Source: Mya arenaria (lineage: Eukaryota > Mollusca > Bivalvia > Myida > Myidae). Taken from it: a stretch of 64,000 bases of DNA. Positions within the stretch are counted from its first letter, which is position 1; each line of letters opens with the position of its first letter. Below are positions 47,490 to 59,845 of this stretch, one piece after another. Location: positions 32,838,131-32,902,130 of the forward strand of contig NC_069138.1 of NCBI RefSeq assembly GCF_026914265.1. Reading direction: 5' to 3'. A model generated the notes under the pieces. That model had not been told where the DNA came from. It saw only the letters and a list, made by a program, of their open reading frames with translations, and did not search any database. The position numbers were made by a program, and so were the translations under genes.

Positions 47490-48519
47490 CTGAAGATCGC
47501 AAATGAGTGCAAATAATAACACGAGGATAATGACAGACAAATGAGAGATTACTATACGTGTGATATACTTCTAACAACGCTGCATTTAAGAGTATGATCA
47601 TAGCAATCATTATTTATGATAGAAGTTTCTAACATAATTGCTCGAGCTAAGCGTACATTCAGTATGAAACCGTTTCAGATTTCATTAAACCATACTTACT
47701 TTGGGTTTCTTAAATATTTGCAGTAGGGATAATTGATATGGTTTGATAACATTAGAAAGCGTTTCCTGATTAATATAATTTGCAATAGAAAGTCTGCAGT
47801 GACACAGCTTATATGGTAGTGTTTAAGGGACGTAAAGTATTCCGCCATGCAATGATTATTTGTTTTTCTTTATTCGTTCCATTTTACAAATAAGTGGCAT
47901 CTCTGGAATCTAACCCGACAATTTTGTAGATTTGCTTCAAAGTGGAGAAGGATACGTGTTTACAAAGATGACTGTCCTTTGCGCGTTTTGGCTGCTGTTA
48001 AAACGCCACACACATAGCGTCAAATAAAGAAATAGCATTAAAAGACAAGCACTATAATTTACATTTCTCATGACTTTAAATTTCATTTTTTCTGACACTT
48101 TTTAAGGACCATAAAACAAAAAAGAGTTGATGATGAATAATACTTTTTAAGCAACAAATCTTCTAAAAGTATCAACATGAAATTCACCCAAATAAAACGA
48201 TTCGGTACACTTGGAGGACATGGAAAGAGAATGAATTTGTTATGTTGTCTTTAAATTTCATTGTATACAAATGATAATTTTATTTCTTCGAAAAATATAT
48301 CCGTAGGCCTAAATTATTTCAACTGTTCTAGTTTAAAATATTCGTAGTCGGAAGTCAAAAATGTGATGAACGAAAACCTTTCTTAAAATATGCATTCTGT
48401 CATTTAATTTGATGTTTTTGTGATACATAATTCACCGACATGTTCAATCAAACAAGCATGAGATGTAAGCATACACTGTAACATGCATATATTGTAAAAA
48501 TATTTTTTCTATTTACAAC

Positions 48520-48698
48520 CTGTCCAATATTTTCCGTATTCAGCCATTCTTCTGTAATTTCCCCACGGTTTAGTGTTTGTTTTAATTGTGTCCAATCTAT
48601 TGTTCCTTTGCTTCCATAAATCTTGATGGAAACATTTTGGTGTCCCGAGAAAAGGTTTCTGTAGTAAGCGGTTTTCACCCGAATTCTATACGATGGCC
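48520..48698 (-). CDS. Gene 2 exon: first half of PLAT domain
   Basis: Acceptor TATTGCAG|GG at 48,698 and donor GGACAG|GTTGTA at 48,520; 179 bp, phase 1 to 0. It encodes PSYRIRVKTAYYRN, then NVSIKIYGSKG, TLNRGEI and ENIGQ. This follows the PLAT order Y-x-V-x-V-x-T, V-x-I-x-I-x-G-x-G, RG, IG. The match is by pattern; a profile search would settle it. Confidence 0.72.
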
Positions 48699-49765
48699 CT
48701 GCAATAAAAACAATAGATGTTTAAATTTCTCAATCAGGAAAGACATCGGAGTGAAGCTACCGGCCTAGCGGATAAGCGGACTAGCGGCGAGAAGTTAGCG
48801 GCCTAGCCGCCTGGCATATATTATTTTCTTTAATAGTTAATTATTCGCTCGTCTTTCGTGCAAAGATTTTATGAACAGTAATCATTAAAGTTTTATTAGT
48901 GCATCTATATTCCAAAAAAATAACGGAAACACTTTTATTTTAAGCCGGGCATGAATACATAACCAAATTACTACGCCGCCATTTGTTGAATGAAAATTTG
49001 AAAGGTCGAATGTGTTAGTAAAAAAATGCGGATAATCATTGGAGATTAAACATTTTTCTTAGTTTTAGAGTGTCTTTAATACATGGAAATTAAGTCATCT
49101 AACTGTCAGAGACCAGTCAGTTTTGCTTGAAGAGAGGCATATCAGATTGAAATTTCCACTAATGTTATTTTACTGGTAAAACTCCATATTTCATCGAAAA
49201 GCATGAAAGATATACTACATCTCATACAAAATAACACATATTGGTAACAAGGTACTCGATTTGGCCAAATGGACATTTCACTTTAGAATTCGCGGACGTT
49301 CAAATCATATGACTGTTTTTCCTTGATCACATGCCAATTAAAATTGTATTAATCAAAATAATAAGACGCATGATTCAACTGTATGATATGATCAATGCAT
49401 GTGCAGTCAATACAAATATTTTCGCGAATCCTCGTCAATAAGTATTTCATCCTGTATTAATTATCCATATTTTTTTCAATTACAGATCTGACAAGTAGAA
49501 TATTTTTCAAAAGTTTCAAACCAAAAAGTGCACAATCTCGGAAAACAATTTTAATGAAATGTTTCGATAAAAAATCATATATGCAACACAATTTCGGGTT
49601 ATAATATAGAATAGCAACCCCCTACTCGGTATGCAATTTAACGCTAATTCATTGCAAAGCAGTATGTACTCATCAATGAAATCTGCATCTTATATCTTTC
49701 AGTTTTCTTAGAGAATATTTTTTTCGAATTATATCTAAATTCTTAAACTTAAAGAAAGAAAATAC
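48699..49765. other. Intron sequence, no gene
   Basis: AT-rich. At 48,755-48,812 there is a small GC-rich cluster of CGGCCTAGCGG / AAGCGGACTAGCGGCG-like direct repeats just upstream of the PLAT exon. Its nature is unknown. Confidence 0.5.
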
Positions 49766-49767
49766 TG

Positions 49768-50360
49768 GCCTGGAAATGTGTGTGCAATGTGTGGACTATA
49801 CTAAAAATGTGTGAGAAATGCGTGGGCTGTGCTGGAAAAGTGTATGCAATGTGTGGACTATACTGGAATCGTATGTGCAATGTGTGGACTATCCTGGAAA
49901 TGTGTGGCAATGTGTGGGCTATACTGAAAATGTGTGTGCAATGTGTGGATTATATTGGAAATGTGTGTGCAATGTGTGGTCTATTCTGGAAATGTGTGTA
50001 TAATGCGTGGACTAAACTGGAAATGTGTGTGTTATGTGTGGTCTATACTGAAAATGTGTGTATAATGCGTGGACTAAACTGGAAATGTGTGTGTAATGTG
50101 TGGTCTATACTGAAAATGTGTGTATAATGCGTGGACTAAACTGGAAATGTGTGTGTAATGTGTGGTCTATACTGAAAATGTGTGTATAATGCGTGGACTA
50201 AACTGGAAATGTGTGTGAAATGTGTGGTCTATGCTGGAAATGTGTGTATAATGCGTGGACTAAACTGGAAATGTGTGTATAATGTGTGGTCTATACTGAA
50301 AATGTGTGTACAATGTGTGGACTATTCTGGAAATGTGTGTGCAACGGTTGGACTATACGT
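49768..50360. repeat. 31-bp minisatellite with 62-bp higher-order repeat
   Basis: Units of 31 bp (ACTGGAAATGTGTGTGCAAT, then GTGTGGACTAT). Between about 49,980 and 50,290 two variants alternate as a 62-bp unit. It lies in the intron between the PLAT and EGF parts of gene 2. Frames through it (115 aa and shorter) are artefacts. Confidence 0.92.
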
Positions 50361-51685
50361 AAAAACTCCGTGACCGTGACTAAAAGGCACAAGATCTCAT
50401 TAAGGGCCGTAGTTGAAATTCCACATTTGTACGGACATATCCACTGACGATGTTCAAACATTATTTGAACATTTTCACGACTTGTAACACATTTCTGTTC
50501 AGGACTGCGTTATCTAACGGACAAGGATCACTTGTGTAATCAAAATGACGTAGAGCATGAGAGAGTGGTGTGACCTTCTCATATTTAATGTTAAGTGATA
50601 CTTGTGATTAAAGGCCGTTATCGTTATCGGATAGACGTAGAAAACAGAGTTGTGTTACATGCATGGCACAATGTGGTAACCATTTATTTGTTGACTATAC
50701 GATTTGTCCATGTTTGTGTAAACTGTCGAGGTACAATCATATACCGCATTTTAGTTAAATGAACCCTAGATAAAAAGGCAAACAGGAAGAAGAAATAATA
50801 AATCTAAACGCACGCATGGCAGTAAACAACATTCATTGTACGTGAATAAATACTGAATTGATCAAAACAGGTATAGGCTACAATCTTAGAATATTTATTA
50901 AAAAATAAAGAAATAAACCGTTTAAGTCAACTAAAGACTATTTTATTGCAAATGGTATATATACGTATTTATCACATGCTCAACCAAGTTTCGATTAAAG
51001 GGTGCAAAATTTAAAATGAATTATTTTACATTTTAATGCAATATCATGATCAAAACAAAAAAGCGTATAATTTAGATACAGATAACAAAATATTAGCCTT
51101 TATTATATGCCTTTCAATTTGCTTTTCCATATCAAACAGTGACAATACAGCACGCCGTATTGTACCATCCGTATCACAATACTGTCGTTTTCTGATCGGT
51201 ATAACGCAAGTACAGTGTGAAGTCTCGCAACTACTTTTGTGTTGCTTAAAATAGCGTTACAGAAAAACCCTGGTAAAACCTTTCGATTTTTATATCAAAT
51301 ACATAATTCATTATATTATCTTACTTTACTCACGCTCCAAGAGCATGTAAATATTCAGGAACATGGTTCTTCAAAGAAACAAAGCAGAGAACACTTCTGA
51401 CCTATCTAAACAACTAGATGCTTGACATTTCGAAATTCATAAATTGTAGTATTATCATTAATATAAGCACCTCGCCAATACAAAGAAGAAGGCGAATTGA
51501 CGTCATCGATAAAAATAAAGATTGACTCACAAAATTCGCTCAATTCTGCATATAATGATCGTCAATAAATCCCACGAATGATTACTTTGTTCAAAATGGC
51601 CACGTTACGTCTACTGGAAATGATCATCAGTGATACTCGTAAAATACGTACGGGTGTTGTTTTTGTTTTTTGTTTTTATTTTTTG
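50361..51685. other. Intron sequence, nothing recognised
   Basis: AT-rich, with no exon-like frame with splice sites on the minus strand and no clear repeat. Confidence 0.5.
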
Positions 51686-52600
51686 TGCGAGGTTTTGTGC
51701 CTCGTAGGCAGGCAATTACAGTTGAATTTACTTAATTTTTCAATAGTTTTTTTTTTAATTCGATTATATACATTGTCATAAGTTCGTTTTCCAATTATAT
51801 CTCTTGCTGAACATTTCTTTTGTTGTAAACGAGAACACATCAACTCATTTTCGCCGACGACGTCACATATCATTCATACAGATTACAAATTTAAACATAA
51901 GATACACATTGTTAATGTTTGTAAACATATACAACATTGATTGAAATCAAAAGATGTTCAATCATTATGTTAAAAATGTTTTCATGTTCGAATGCTAGTT
52001 CACGGTTTATTTTCTGAGATATTTTTTTAAAGGTCGCGAATGCGCACCGACTAATTAAAGGCATTCGCGGTGTATTTTTTGCTGAACACGAATAAAGTTA
52101 ACCTTATTTTTGGTTTTCTTAAAAATAGCAATAAACGTATTGCTACTATTCTTAATAACTATTTAGCTGTAGGCTGATAGTTAAATACATCCTATTTTTA
52201 TAAGCTCCGTTAATCAAACGCATACATAAAAACCTATCACATATACTTAGTTACCGCGAAATTCAAAACATTTACACAGTCGTTGTAAAAAATAGGTTAA
52301 AACTAAACATTTACATTAACGATTAACCATAAGGCCCTTAACTGTATTTATGTTTACCGTTAATAAATGCGACATCAATTGTGGATGGAAATCAAACGGG
52401 ATTTTGTAAGCCACAATGTGAAGTAATTTTGCATGCTTGAGCATGTTCTATATGCCACCAAGTTACCTTTTGTAAAACTCTTAAAAATATAACGGCAACT
52501 AATCTTTTAGCGGCAAAAAGCTCATTGCACTTTACAGGAGACGAACAATATTACAAGATTACACAGACAGATCAGATATACATCAACATATAAGCCCTAA
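51686..52600. repeat. Gene 2 intron module, copy a
   Basis: Starts GAGGTTTTGTGCCTCGTAGG and ends near CAGATATACATCAACATATA. It is about 95% identical by eye to 55,750-56,660, 57,303-58,600 and 59,846-60,705. It contains a conserved hairpin CGCGAATGC / GCATTCGCG near 52,038-52,072. Unlike the other three copies it has no EGF exon in front of it. Confidence 0.85.
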
Positions 52601-52972
52601 GGTAAAGGTTTTGGGAGGTCTGGGGGTATGGATACTCCTATATCAATTATTTAACCCATCAATTATTATCGAAAGTGTTTGTTCCGACAAGATCGCGTTC
52701 ACCGGAAAATTGGTGATGTTCGCCTATAAAACACATCTACTGCACGCGGACAAAGGGAAATGAAAAATGTTTTTAAAAGTATTATCCAAATATATCTCAC
52801 AATCCTCAATTTTTAATCACTAGCAGGTCTGTGTATCCTGTAATGTCTTATTTATTGTACGTTGTGATTTTGACAGCTGGATCCCTTGTCTATATATAGG
52901 GGTATCAATACCCCCAGACCACCCAATACCTTTTTATGATGTACCCCTTTATAACGCCACTTTAATTCGTTA
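52598..52972. mobile_element. Long-TIR element, copy 1 (interior inverted, deleted)
   Basis: It carries the right terminal repeat (TTTTGACAGCTGGATCCCTT to near 52,960) and a shortened left repeat. The interior reads in the opposite direction to that of the 58.6- and 60.7-kb copies, although the right flank (CACTTTAATTCGTTAAACCA) is the same. About 150 bp of interior is missing. No intact ORF. Confidence 0.7.
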
Positions 52973-53025
52973 AACCACGATAAAAAAGTACGATAAAAAA
53001 TATATACACGCGCATTAGGACTTGC

Positions 53026-53121
53026 CTGTTTCGCAATGAATGCCCGAGAATTCATCCGAACAGCTACACTTGTTTGGGGATGAACATGTCCCTCCGTTTT
53101 GACATTCCTCGTCACAAAGAG
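53026..53121 (-). CDS. Gene 2 EGF exon 1 (most 3')
   Basis: 96 bp, phase 1 to 1, acceptor ATGTTTCAG|CT and donor ACAG|GCAAGTCC. It encodes LCDEECQNGGTCSSPNKC and SCSDEFSGIHCET, with six cysteines. The paired exon at 61,273 (exon 9) has the same divergent features. Its phase allows direct splicing to the PLAT exon at 48,698. Confidence 0.85.
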
Positions 53122-53845
53122 CTGAAACATATATGTGACGTCGTCAACGAAATTGATACACATTTATCGAGGTTTGCCGCCTCATTGGCAGACATTCATA
53201 GCTATTTTTACATAGTCTCATTTTTTCTTCAACTTGAATTTCAAACATTATTAAAAGTTTCGTATGCAATTTTTTTGTTTTTGTTAAAATTGTTTTTGTT
53301 GAGAACGTGAATACCTCAACTCAATTTCGCAGACAACGTCACATATCATTCATACCAATTGGAAACTTAAACATTAGATACGCATTGAAAATGTTCGGAT
53401 ACATACAAAATTGATTAAAAAAAGATGCTCTTTAATTATGTTGGAAATGTTCTTATATCGGAATTCTAGTACTTGGGTTTTATCAATTGAGTTATTTAAA
53501 AGCTCGCCAATGGGTATTGATTTATATATAGGCATCAGCAGCGTATTTTCCGTTGATCATGAAGAGAGATAGCAATTCATTTTGGTGTTCTAAACAATTA
53601 GCCAGCACAAGGCTGCGCCAGGCCTGTCGTCTGAAATGCCTTGAAGACCAAAAAAAAAAAAACCCACCAAGTATTACGTACTGCTACATTTTAATATACT
53701 TTAGCTGCTGTGAAAAAGGTTAATTTAGTCTTTCTCCATGTGCTCCGTTAATCCTATGCTTGCTTAAACAATTATTTCTAAAACTGCGTTATCACGAACA
53801 CCAAAATGTGATACATGAACTCAACGATTTAACATTAGGTCGTTA

Positions 53846-53989
<144 letters not shown>

Positions 53990-54176
53990 TTAACGTCATC
54001 AACGATACTATATTTCTCGAGTGAAAACGTGAAATTGTCTTAACAGGAGACAAACAACGTCACAATATTACACAGACAAATCAGATATACATCAAAGATA
54101 ATCCCATTTAACTTGTTAAACTATAATAAAAATAAAATATAAAATCAATGAGGCCTATAATCGAATAAGGACTTGC

Positions 54177-54272
54177 CTGTTTCGCAACGACTACCAGAGA
54201 ATCCTTTCGGACAGTTGCACCTGTTTGGGGAGGTACATGTCCCACCGTTTTGACATCCACCGTCACAAAGAG
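54177..54272 (-). CDS. Gene 2 EGF exon 3
   Basis: 96 bp, phase 1 to 1, donor ACAG|GCAAGTCC. It ends [13 protein letters not shown]. The exon and its intron are nearly identical to 62,148 and 62,445. Confidence 0.88.
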
Positions 54273-54471
54273 CTGGAACATATACTAACGTCATCAACGA
54301 TACTATATTTCTTGAGGGAAAACGTTAAATTGTCTTAACAGGAGACAAACAACGTCACCATATTACACAGACAGATCAGATATACATCAAAGATAATCCC
54401 CTTTAACTTGTTAAACTACGATATAAATAAAATATAAAATCAATGAGGCCTATAATCGAATAAGGACTTGC

Positions 54472-54567
54472 CTGTTTCGCAACGACTAGCAGAGAATCCT
54501 TTTGGACAACTGCACCTGTTTGGGGAGGTACATGTCCCACCGTTTTGACATCCACGGTCACACAGAG
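54472..54567 (-). CDS. Gene 2 EGF exon 4
   Basis: 96 bp, phase 1 to 1, acceptor TTTTTCAG|CT, donor [24 protein letters not shown] and [13 protein letters not shown]. The Ala in FSASRC is shared only with exon 14 (62,741), its duplicate. Confidence 0.88.
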
Positions 54568-54770
54568 CTGAAAAATATACATCGTGTCATCAACGATACT
54601 ATATGTTTAAAGTCAAAACGTTCAATGCACTTGATAGAAGACGAATAACGACACAATATTACACAGACAGATCAGATATACATTAAAAGATAATTCAGCT
54701 ACTTAAATTTACTAAACTATAATAAAAAAATGATAAAAATAATGAGGCCTTCTGACGCATGAGGACTTGC

Positions 54771-54866
54771 CTGATTCGCAACGGCTGCCAGAGAATCCAT
54801 CCGCACAGCTGCACTTGTTTGGGGAAGTACATGTCCCACCGTTCTGACATCCTTCGTCACACCGAG
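54771..54866 (-). CDS. Gene 2 EGF exon 5
   Basis: 96 bp, phase 1 to 1, donor [30 protein letters not shown] and [13 protein letters not shown]. The ending ES in place of ET is shared with exon 15. Confidence 0.88.
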
Positions 54867-55588
54867 CTGAAAATATTTGTGACGTCGTCATCGAAAGTGA
54901 ATTTGAGGAGAAAAAAAGTGACGTTTACATTTTACTAAACCTCATGCATCATAAGCAGGGAAATATAGCTTTTTTACATCATTAAAAACACATTTTTTTA
55001 AACATTCTTATCAGTTGAAAATATTCAGTTTAGTTCACGGATTTTCCTCTATCGCTGTTCGAATAACATAAAACATTTTCGCATCGTTACTAGAATGTCA
55101 CACACTTTTGCTCAATGTGTACGTTCTACTTAGTGCGTGATCTAATGGCCAATGTTTTAAACATGGCTGCATCAAAATGTTTTGAAGTAAAATTTATCCT
55201 TTATATTTTGAAAACATCACATGCGAGCGTGATATGTGCAATAAAATCAATATATGATCGATAACAAAGTACATTTTGACATATTTTCAGTGTGTGTATA
55301 CCGCGGGATAAATGGCGTCATAAGTCGGAAGGCATCATTTTGCTTTGAATGATGTGGACTTAAAACAAAGAAAGTTTTACTTTTTCTTCGCCATTTTTAG
55401 ACTCAATGCGGATTTATTTTGCATGTTCTAAATGCCGCCACGTTCTTGTTAGAAGTCTAAAAAATAACACTGAATAATATAATGGAAATTATATGTTTTG
55501 AGGCACAAAGTTCAATGCACTTTACAAGAGACGAACAACGGCACACTTTTTACACAAAATAGATGCATATACTTGCATGCGGACTTGC
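54867..55588. other. Intron with relic of the foldback element
   Basis: Near 55,315-55,440 a block with GTCATAAGTCGGAAGGCATC and TTCGCCATTTTTAGACTC resembles one arm of the 16-kb foldback element. The same block recurs near 56,860 and 59,395 as part of the local duplication. Confidence 0.5.
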
Positions 55589-55684
55589 CTGTTTGGCAAT
55601 GACTGCCAGAGAATCCATCGAGACATCTACACCTGTTTGGGGAGGTACATGTCCCAGCGTTTTGACATCCATCGCCACAAAGTG
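55589..55684 (-). CDS. Gene 2 EGF exon 6
   Basis: 96 bp, phase 1 to 1, acceptor TTTTTCAG|CA, donor [30 protein letters not shown] and RCLDGFSGSHCQT. It is the founder type of the 6/7/8 sub-family, in which NGG has become NAG. Confidence 0.87.
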
Positions 55685-55749
55685 CTGAAAAATATAGGTC
55701 ACGTCATCAACGAAATTGAACATCAGAAGGAAAATGTGACGTTTACATA

Positions 55750-56707
55750 TTACGAGGTTTTGTGCCTCATAGGCAGGCAATTACAGTTGAATTTACTTAA
55801 TTTTTCAATAGTTTTTTTTTCAATTCAATTTTATACATTGTCATAAGCTTGTTTTCCAATTATACATTTTGGTGATCATTTCATTTGTTGTAAACGAGAA
55901 TACATCAACTCATTTTCGCCGACGACGTCACATATCATTCATACAGATTACAAATTTAAGCATAAGATACACATTGTTAATGTTTGTAAACATATACAAC
56001 ATTGATTGAAATCAAAAGATGTTCAATCATTATGTTGAAAATGTTTTCATGTTCGAATGCTAGTTCACGGTTTATTTTCTGAGATATTTTTTTAAAGGTC
56101 GCGAATGCGCACCGACTTATTAAAGGCATTCGCGGTGTATTTTTCGCTGAACACGAAGAAAGTTAACCTTATTTTTGGTCTTCTTAAAAATAGCAATAAA
56201 CGTATTGCTACTATTCTTAATAACTATTTAGCTGTAGGCTGATAGTTAAATACATCCTATGTTTATTAGCTCCGTAAATCAAACACATACATACAAACCT
56301 ATCACCTATACTTAGTTACCGCGAAATTCAAAACATTTACACAGTCGTTGTAAAAAATAGGTTTAAACTAAACATTTACATTTACGATTAACATAAGGCC
56401 CTTAACTGTATTTATTTTTACCGTAAATAAATGCGACATCAATTGTGGATCGAAATCAAACGGGATTTTGTAAGCCACAATGCGAAGTAATTTTGCAAGC
56501 TTGATCATGTTCTATATGCCACCAATTTACCGCTTGTAAAACTCTTAAAAATATAACGGCAACTAACCTTTTAGCGGCACAAAGCTCATTGCACTTTACA
56601 GGAGACTAACGATATCACAAGATTACACAGACAGATCAGATATACATCATCATATAAGCCCTAAGCGGTACATCACATAAAGGTTTTGGTTGGTCTGGGG
56701 GTATGGA
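55750..56707. repeat. Gene 2 intron module, copy b
   Basis: Homologous to 51,686-52,600. It ends with only the first ~45 bp of the long-TIR element (GGTACATCACATAAAGGTTT to GGGGGTATGGATAC). The sequence then jumps at 56,708 to the beginning of the next duplicated unit (ATGGCTGCATCAAAATG). Confidence 0.85.
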
Positions 56708-57136
56708 TACATGGCTGCATCAAAATGTTTTGAAGTAAAATGTATCCTTTATATTTTGATAACATCACATGCGAGCGTGATATGTGCAATAAAATCAATA
56801 TATGATCGATAACAAAGTACATTATGACATATTTTCAGTGTGTGTATACCGCGGGATAAATGGCGTCATAAGTCGGAAGGCATCATTTTGCTTTGAATGA
56901 TGTGGACTTAAAACAAAGAAAATTTTACTTTTTCTTCGCCATTTTTAGACTCAATGCGGATTTATTTTGCATGTTCTAAATGCCGCCACGTTCTTGTTAG
57001 AAGTCTAAAAAATAACACTTAATAATATAATGGAAATTATATGTTTTGAGGCACAAAGTTCAATGCACTTTACAAGAGACGAACAACGGCACACTATTTA
57101 CACAAAATAGATGCATATACTTGCATGCAGACTTGC

Positions 57137-57232
57137 CTGTTTGGCAATGACTGCCAGAGAATCCATCGAGACATCTACACCTGTTTGGGGAGGTACATGT
57201 CCCAGCGTTTTGACATCCATCGCCACAAAGTG
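57137..57232 (-). CDS. Gene 2 EGF exon 7
   Basis: 96 bp, phase 1 to 1, donor ACAG|GCAAGTCT. The protein is identical to exon 6. It lies 1,548 bp from exon 6, within a tandem duplicate of the surrounding 1.5 kb. Confidence 0.87.
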
Positions 57233-57302
57233 CTGAAAAATATAGGTCACGTCATCAACGAAATTGAACATCAGAAGGAAAATGTGACGTTTACATATTA
57301 CG

Positions 57303-58602
57303 AGGTTTTGTGCCTCGTAGGCAGGCAATTACAGTTGAATTTACTTAATTTTTCAACAGTTTTTTTTTCAATTCAATTTTATACATTATTATTTGTCCAT
57401 TGTTGAATACATTCTGTTAATCTAGTATTTGAACAGCACTGCAATTGTGATACACTGTGATACTTCTTATATTACCTAACATATTATTATTCATATTTAA
57501 ATATGCAATACAATTCATACATAATCAGTCTTCTACTGTGATATTTTTTTATTTTTTTTTAATTATAATTTCTTAATAACATGTCTTCCTATGTCAACTA
57601 GTTTGTTATATAAGGACCACAATTGAAATAAGGGATTATGAATCCCTTTTTTGTGTTATCCTTAGATATATAATGTAGTAAACATGGATATATTTGATTC
57701 CTGATATTATTTATCATGCGTTTAATTCCATGCTATGTACATTTTATGCTGAAATAAATCTATCTATCTATCTATACATTGTCATAAGTTTGTTTTCCAA
57801 TTATATCTTTTGGTGAACATTTCTTTTGTTGTAAACGAGAATACATCAAATCATTTTCGCCGACGACGTCACATATCATTCATACAGATTACAAATTTAA
57901 ACATAAGATACACATTGTTAATGTTTGCAAACATATACAACATTGATTGAAATCAAAAGATGTTCAATCATTATGTTAAAAATGTTTTCATGTTCGAATG
58001 CTAGTTCACGGTTTATTTTCTGAGATATTTTTTTAAAGGTCGCGAATGCGCACCGACTTATTAAAGGCATTCGCGGTGTATTTTTCGCTGAACACGAAGA
58101 AAGTTACCTTATTTTTGGTCTTCTTAAAAATAGCAATAAACGTATTGCTACTATTCTTAATAACTATTTAGCTGTAGGCTGATAGTTAAATACATCCTAT
58201 GTTTATAAGCTCCGTTAATCAAACGCATACATACAAACCTATCACATATACTTAGTTACCGCGAAATTCAAAACATTTACACAGTCGTTGTAAAAAATAG
58301 GTTTAAACTAAACATTTACATTAACGATTAACATAAGGCCCTTAACTGTATTTATTTTTACCGTTAATGAATGCGACATCAATTGTGGATGGAAATCAAA
58401 CGGGATTTTGTAAGCCACAATGTGAAGTAATTTTGCATGCTTGAGCATGTTCTATATGCCACCAAATTTACCTCTCGTAAAACTCTTAAAAATATAACGG
58501 CAACTAATCTTTTAGCGGCACAAAACTCATTGCACTTTACAGGAGACGAACAATATCACAAATTTACACAGACGGATCAGATATACATCAACATATAAGC
58601 GC
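57303..58602. repeat. Gene 2 intron module, copy c (with LINE insertion)
   Basis: Homologous to copies a, b and d. It is interrupted at 57,387-57,778 by a LINE 3' end. Confidence 0.85.
57387..57778 (+). mobile_element. LINE 3' end insertion with (TCTA)n tail
   Basis: About 390 bp absent from the three paralogous intron modules. It ends GCTGAAATAAATCTATCTAT, i.e. a 3' UTR with a TCTA microsatellite tail. It is flanked by TATACATT on both sides (57,379-57,386 and 57,771-57,778), a target duplication whose empty site is visible in the paralogues. Only the 3' UTR is present (GGACCACAATTGAAATAAGG and following), so it is strongly 5'-truncated. Confidence 0.82.
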
Positions 58603-58605
58603 TAA

Positions 58606-59154
58606 GGGGTACATCACATAAAGGTTTTGGGTTGTCTGGGGGTATGGATACCCCTATATATAGACAAGGGATCCAGCTGTCAAAATCACAACGTACAATA
58701 AATAAGACATTACAGGATACACAGACCTGCTAGTGATTAAAAATTGAGGTTTGTGAGATATATATATGGATAATACTTTTAAAAGCATTATTCGTTTCCC
58801 TTTGTCCGAGTGCAGGAGATATGTTTTAGAGGCAAACATCACCAATTTTCCGGTGAACGCGATATTGTCGGCACAAACACTTTTGATTAAAATTGATGAG
58901 TTTCTGAGCTCGATGTGCAATAAAAGTTTTATAATAGCAAGAAAAGAAAATGTGTTCTGTGGTGATGAATGTTTAAGCTGTGTCAGGGTGTATCATCTGG
59001 AAAATTGGATACAATTTGTGACTTTTATGGCAGTTTATAATGACCTTATACCAGCTGATTTTGACAGCTGGATCCCTTGTCTATATATAGGGGTATCAAT
59101 ACCCCCAGACCACCCAATACCTTTATGTGATGTACCCCTTTATATAGCCACTTT
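58606..59154. mobile_element. Long-TIR element, copy 2 (most complete)
   Basis: About 85-bp terminal inverted repeats: AAGGGGTACATCACATAAAG to GCTGTCAAAATC on the left (58,606-58,690), and the mirror at about 59,058-59,148. Within each repeat GGGGGTATGGATACCCC is itself palindromic. The interior has a plus-strand frame of 132 aa (58,766-59,164) running into the right repeat. No known transposase motif. Most likely a non-autonomous DNA element. Confidence 0.72.
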
Positions 59155-59164
59155 AATTCGTTAA
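58766..59164 (+). CDS. Unknown 132-aa frame inside the long-TIR element
   Basis: Starts MDNTFKSIIRFPLSECRRYV and contains GDECLSCVRVYHLENW and PIPLCDVPLYIATLIR. A frame covering the last ~105 residues is also open in the copy at 60,867-61,220, but that copy has a 1-bp deletion near the start. No domain recognised. Part of the C-terminus is encoded by the inverted repeat, and it is antisense within an intron of gene 2. It could be a decayed transposon protein or chance. Confidence 0.25.
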   Translation: MDNTFKSIIRFPLSECRRYVLEANITNFPVNAILSAQTLLIKIDEFLSSMCNKSFIIARKENVFCGDECLSCVRVYHLENWIQFVTFMAVYNDLIPADFDSWIPCLYIGVSIPPDHPIPLCDVPLYIATLIR

Positions 59165-59680
59165 ACCGTTACTAGGATGTCACAAACTTTTGCTCAATGT
59201 GTACGTACTGCTTAGTGCGTGATCTAATGGCCAATGATTTAAACATGGCTGCATCAAAATGTTTTGAAGTAAAATTTATCCTTTATATTTTGATAACATC
59301 ACATGCGAGCGTGATATGTGCAATAAAATCAATATATAATCGATAACAAAGTACATTTTGACATATTTTCAGTGTGTGTATACCGCGGGATAAATTGCGT
59401 CATAAGTCGGAAGGCATCATTTTGCTTTGAATGATGTGGACTTAAAACAAAGAAAATTTTACTTTTTCTTCGCCATTTTTAGACTCAATGCGGATTTATT
59501 TTGCATGCTTAAGTATGTTCTAAATGCCGCCACTTTCATGTTAGAAGTCTAAAAAATAACACTTAATAATATAATGGAAATTATATGTTTTGAGGCACAA
59601 AGTTCAATGCACTTTACAAGAGACGAACAGCGGCACACTATTTACACAAAATAGATGCATATACTTGCACGCGGACTTGC

Positions 59681-59776
59681 CTGTTTGGCAATGACTGCCA
59701 GAGAATCCATCGAGACATCTACACCTGTTTGGGGAGGTACATGTCCCAGCATTTTGACATCCATCGCCACAAAGTG
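59681..59776 (-). CDS. Gene 2 EGF exon 8
   Basis: 96 bp, phase 1 to 1, donor ACAG|GCAAGTCC. Same protein as exons 6 and 7 with one silent change. Third copy of the duplicated exon plus intron. Confidence 0.87.
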
Positions 59777-59845
59777 CTGAAAAATATAGGTCACGTCATC
59801 AACGAAATTGAACATCAGAAGGAAAATGTAACATTTACATATTAC

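Noticed and set aside
49780-50373. 115-aa ORF with repeated Cys-Val-Trp motifs
   Set aside because: 31-bp minisatellite in a gene 2 intron.
55577-55846. Plus-strand ORFs over EGF exons (also 57,125, 59,729, 62,737 and 63,027)
   Set aside because: Antisense shadows of the minus-strand EGF exons, with no splice logic of their own.
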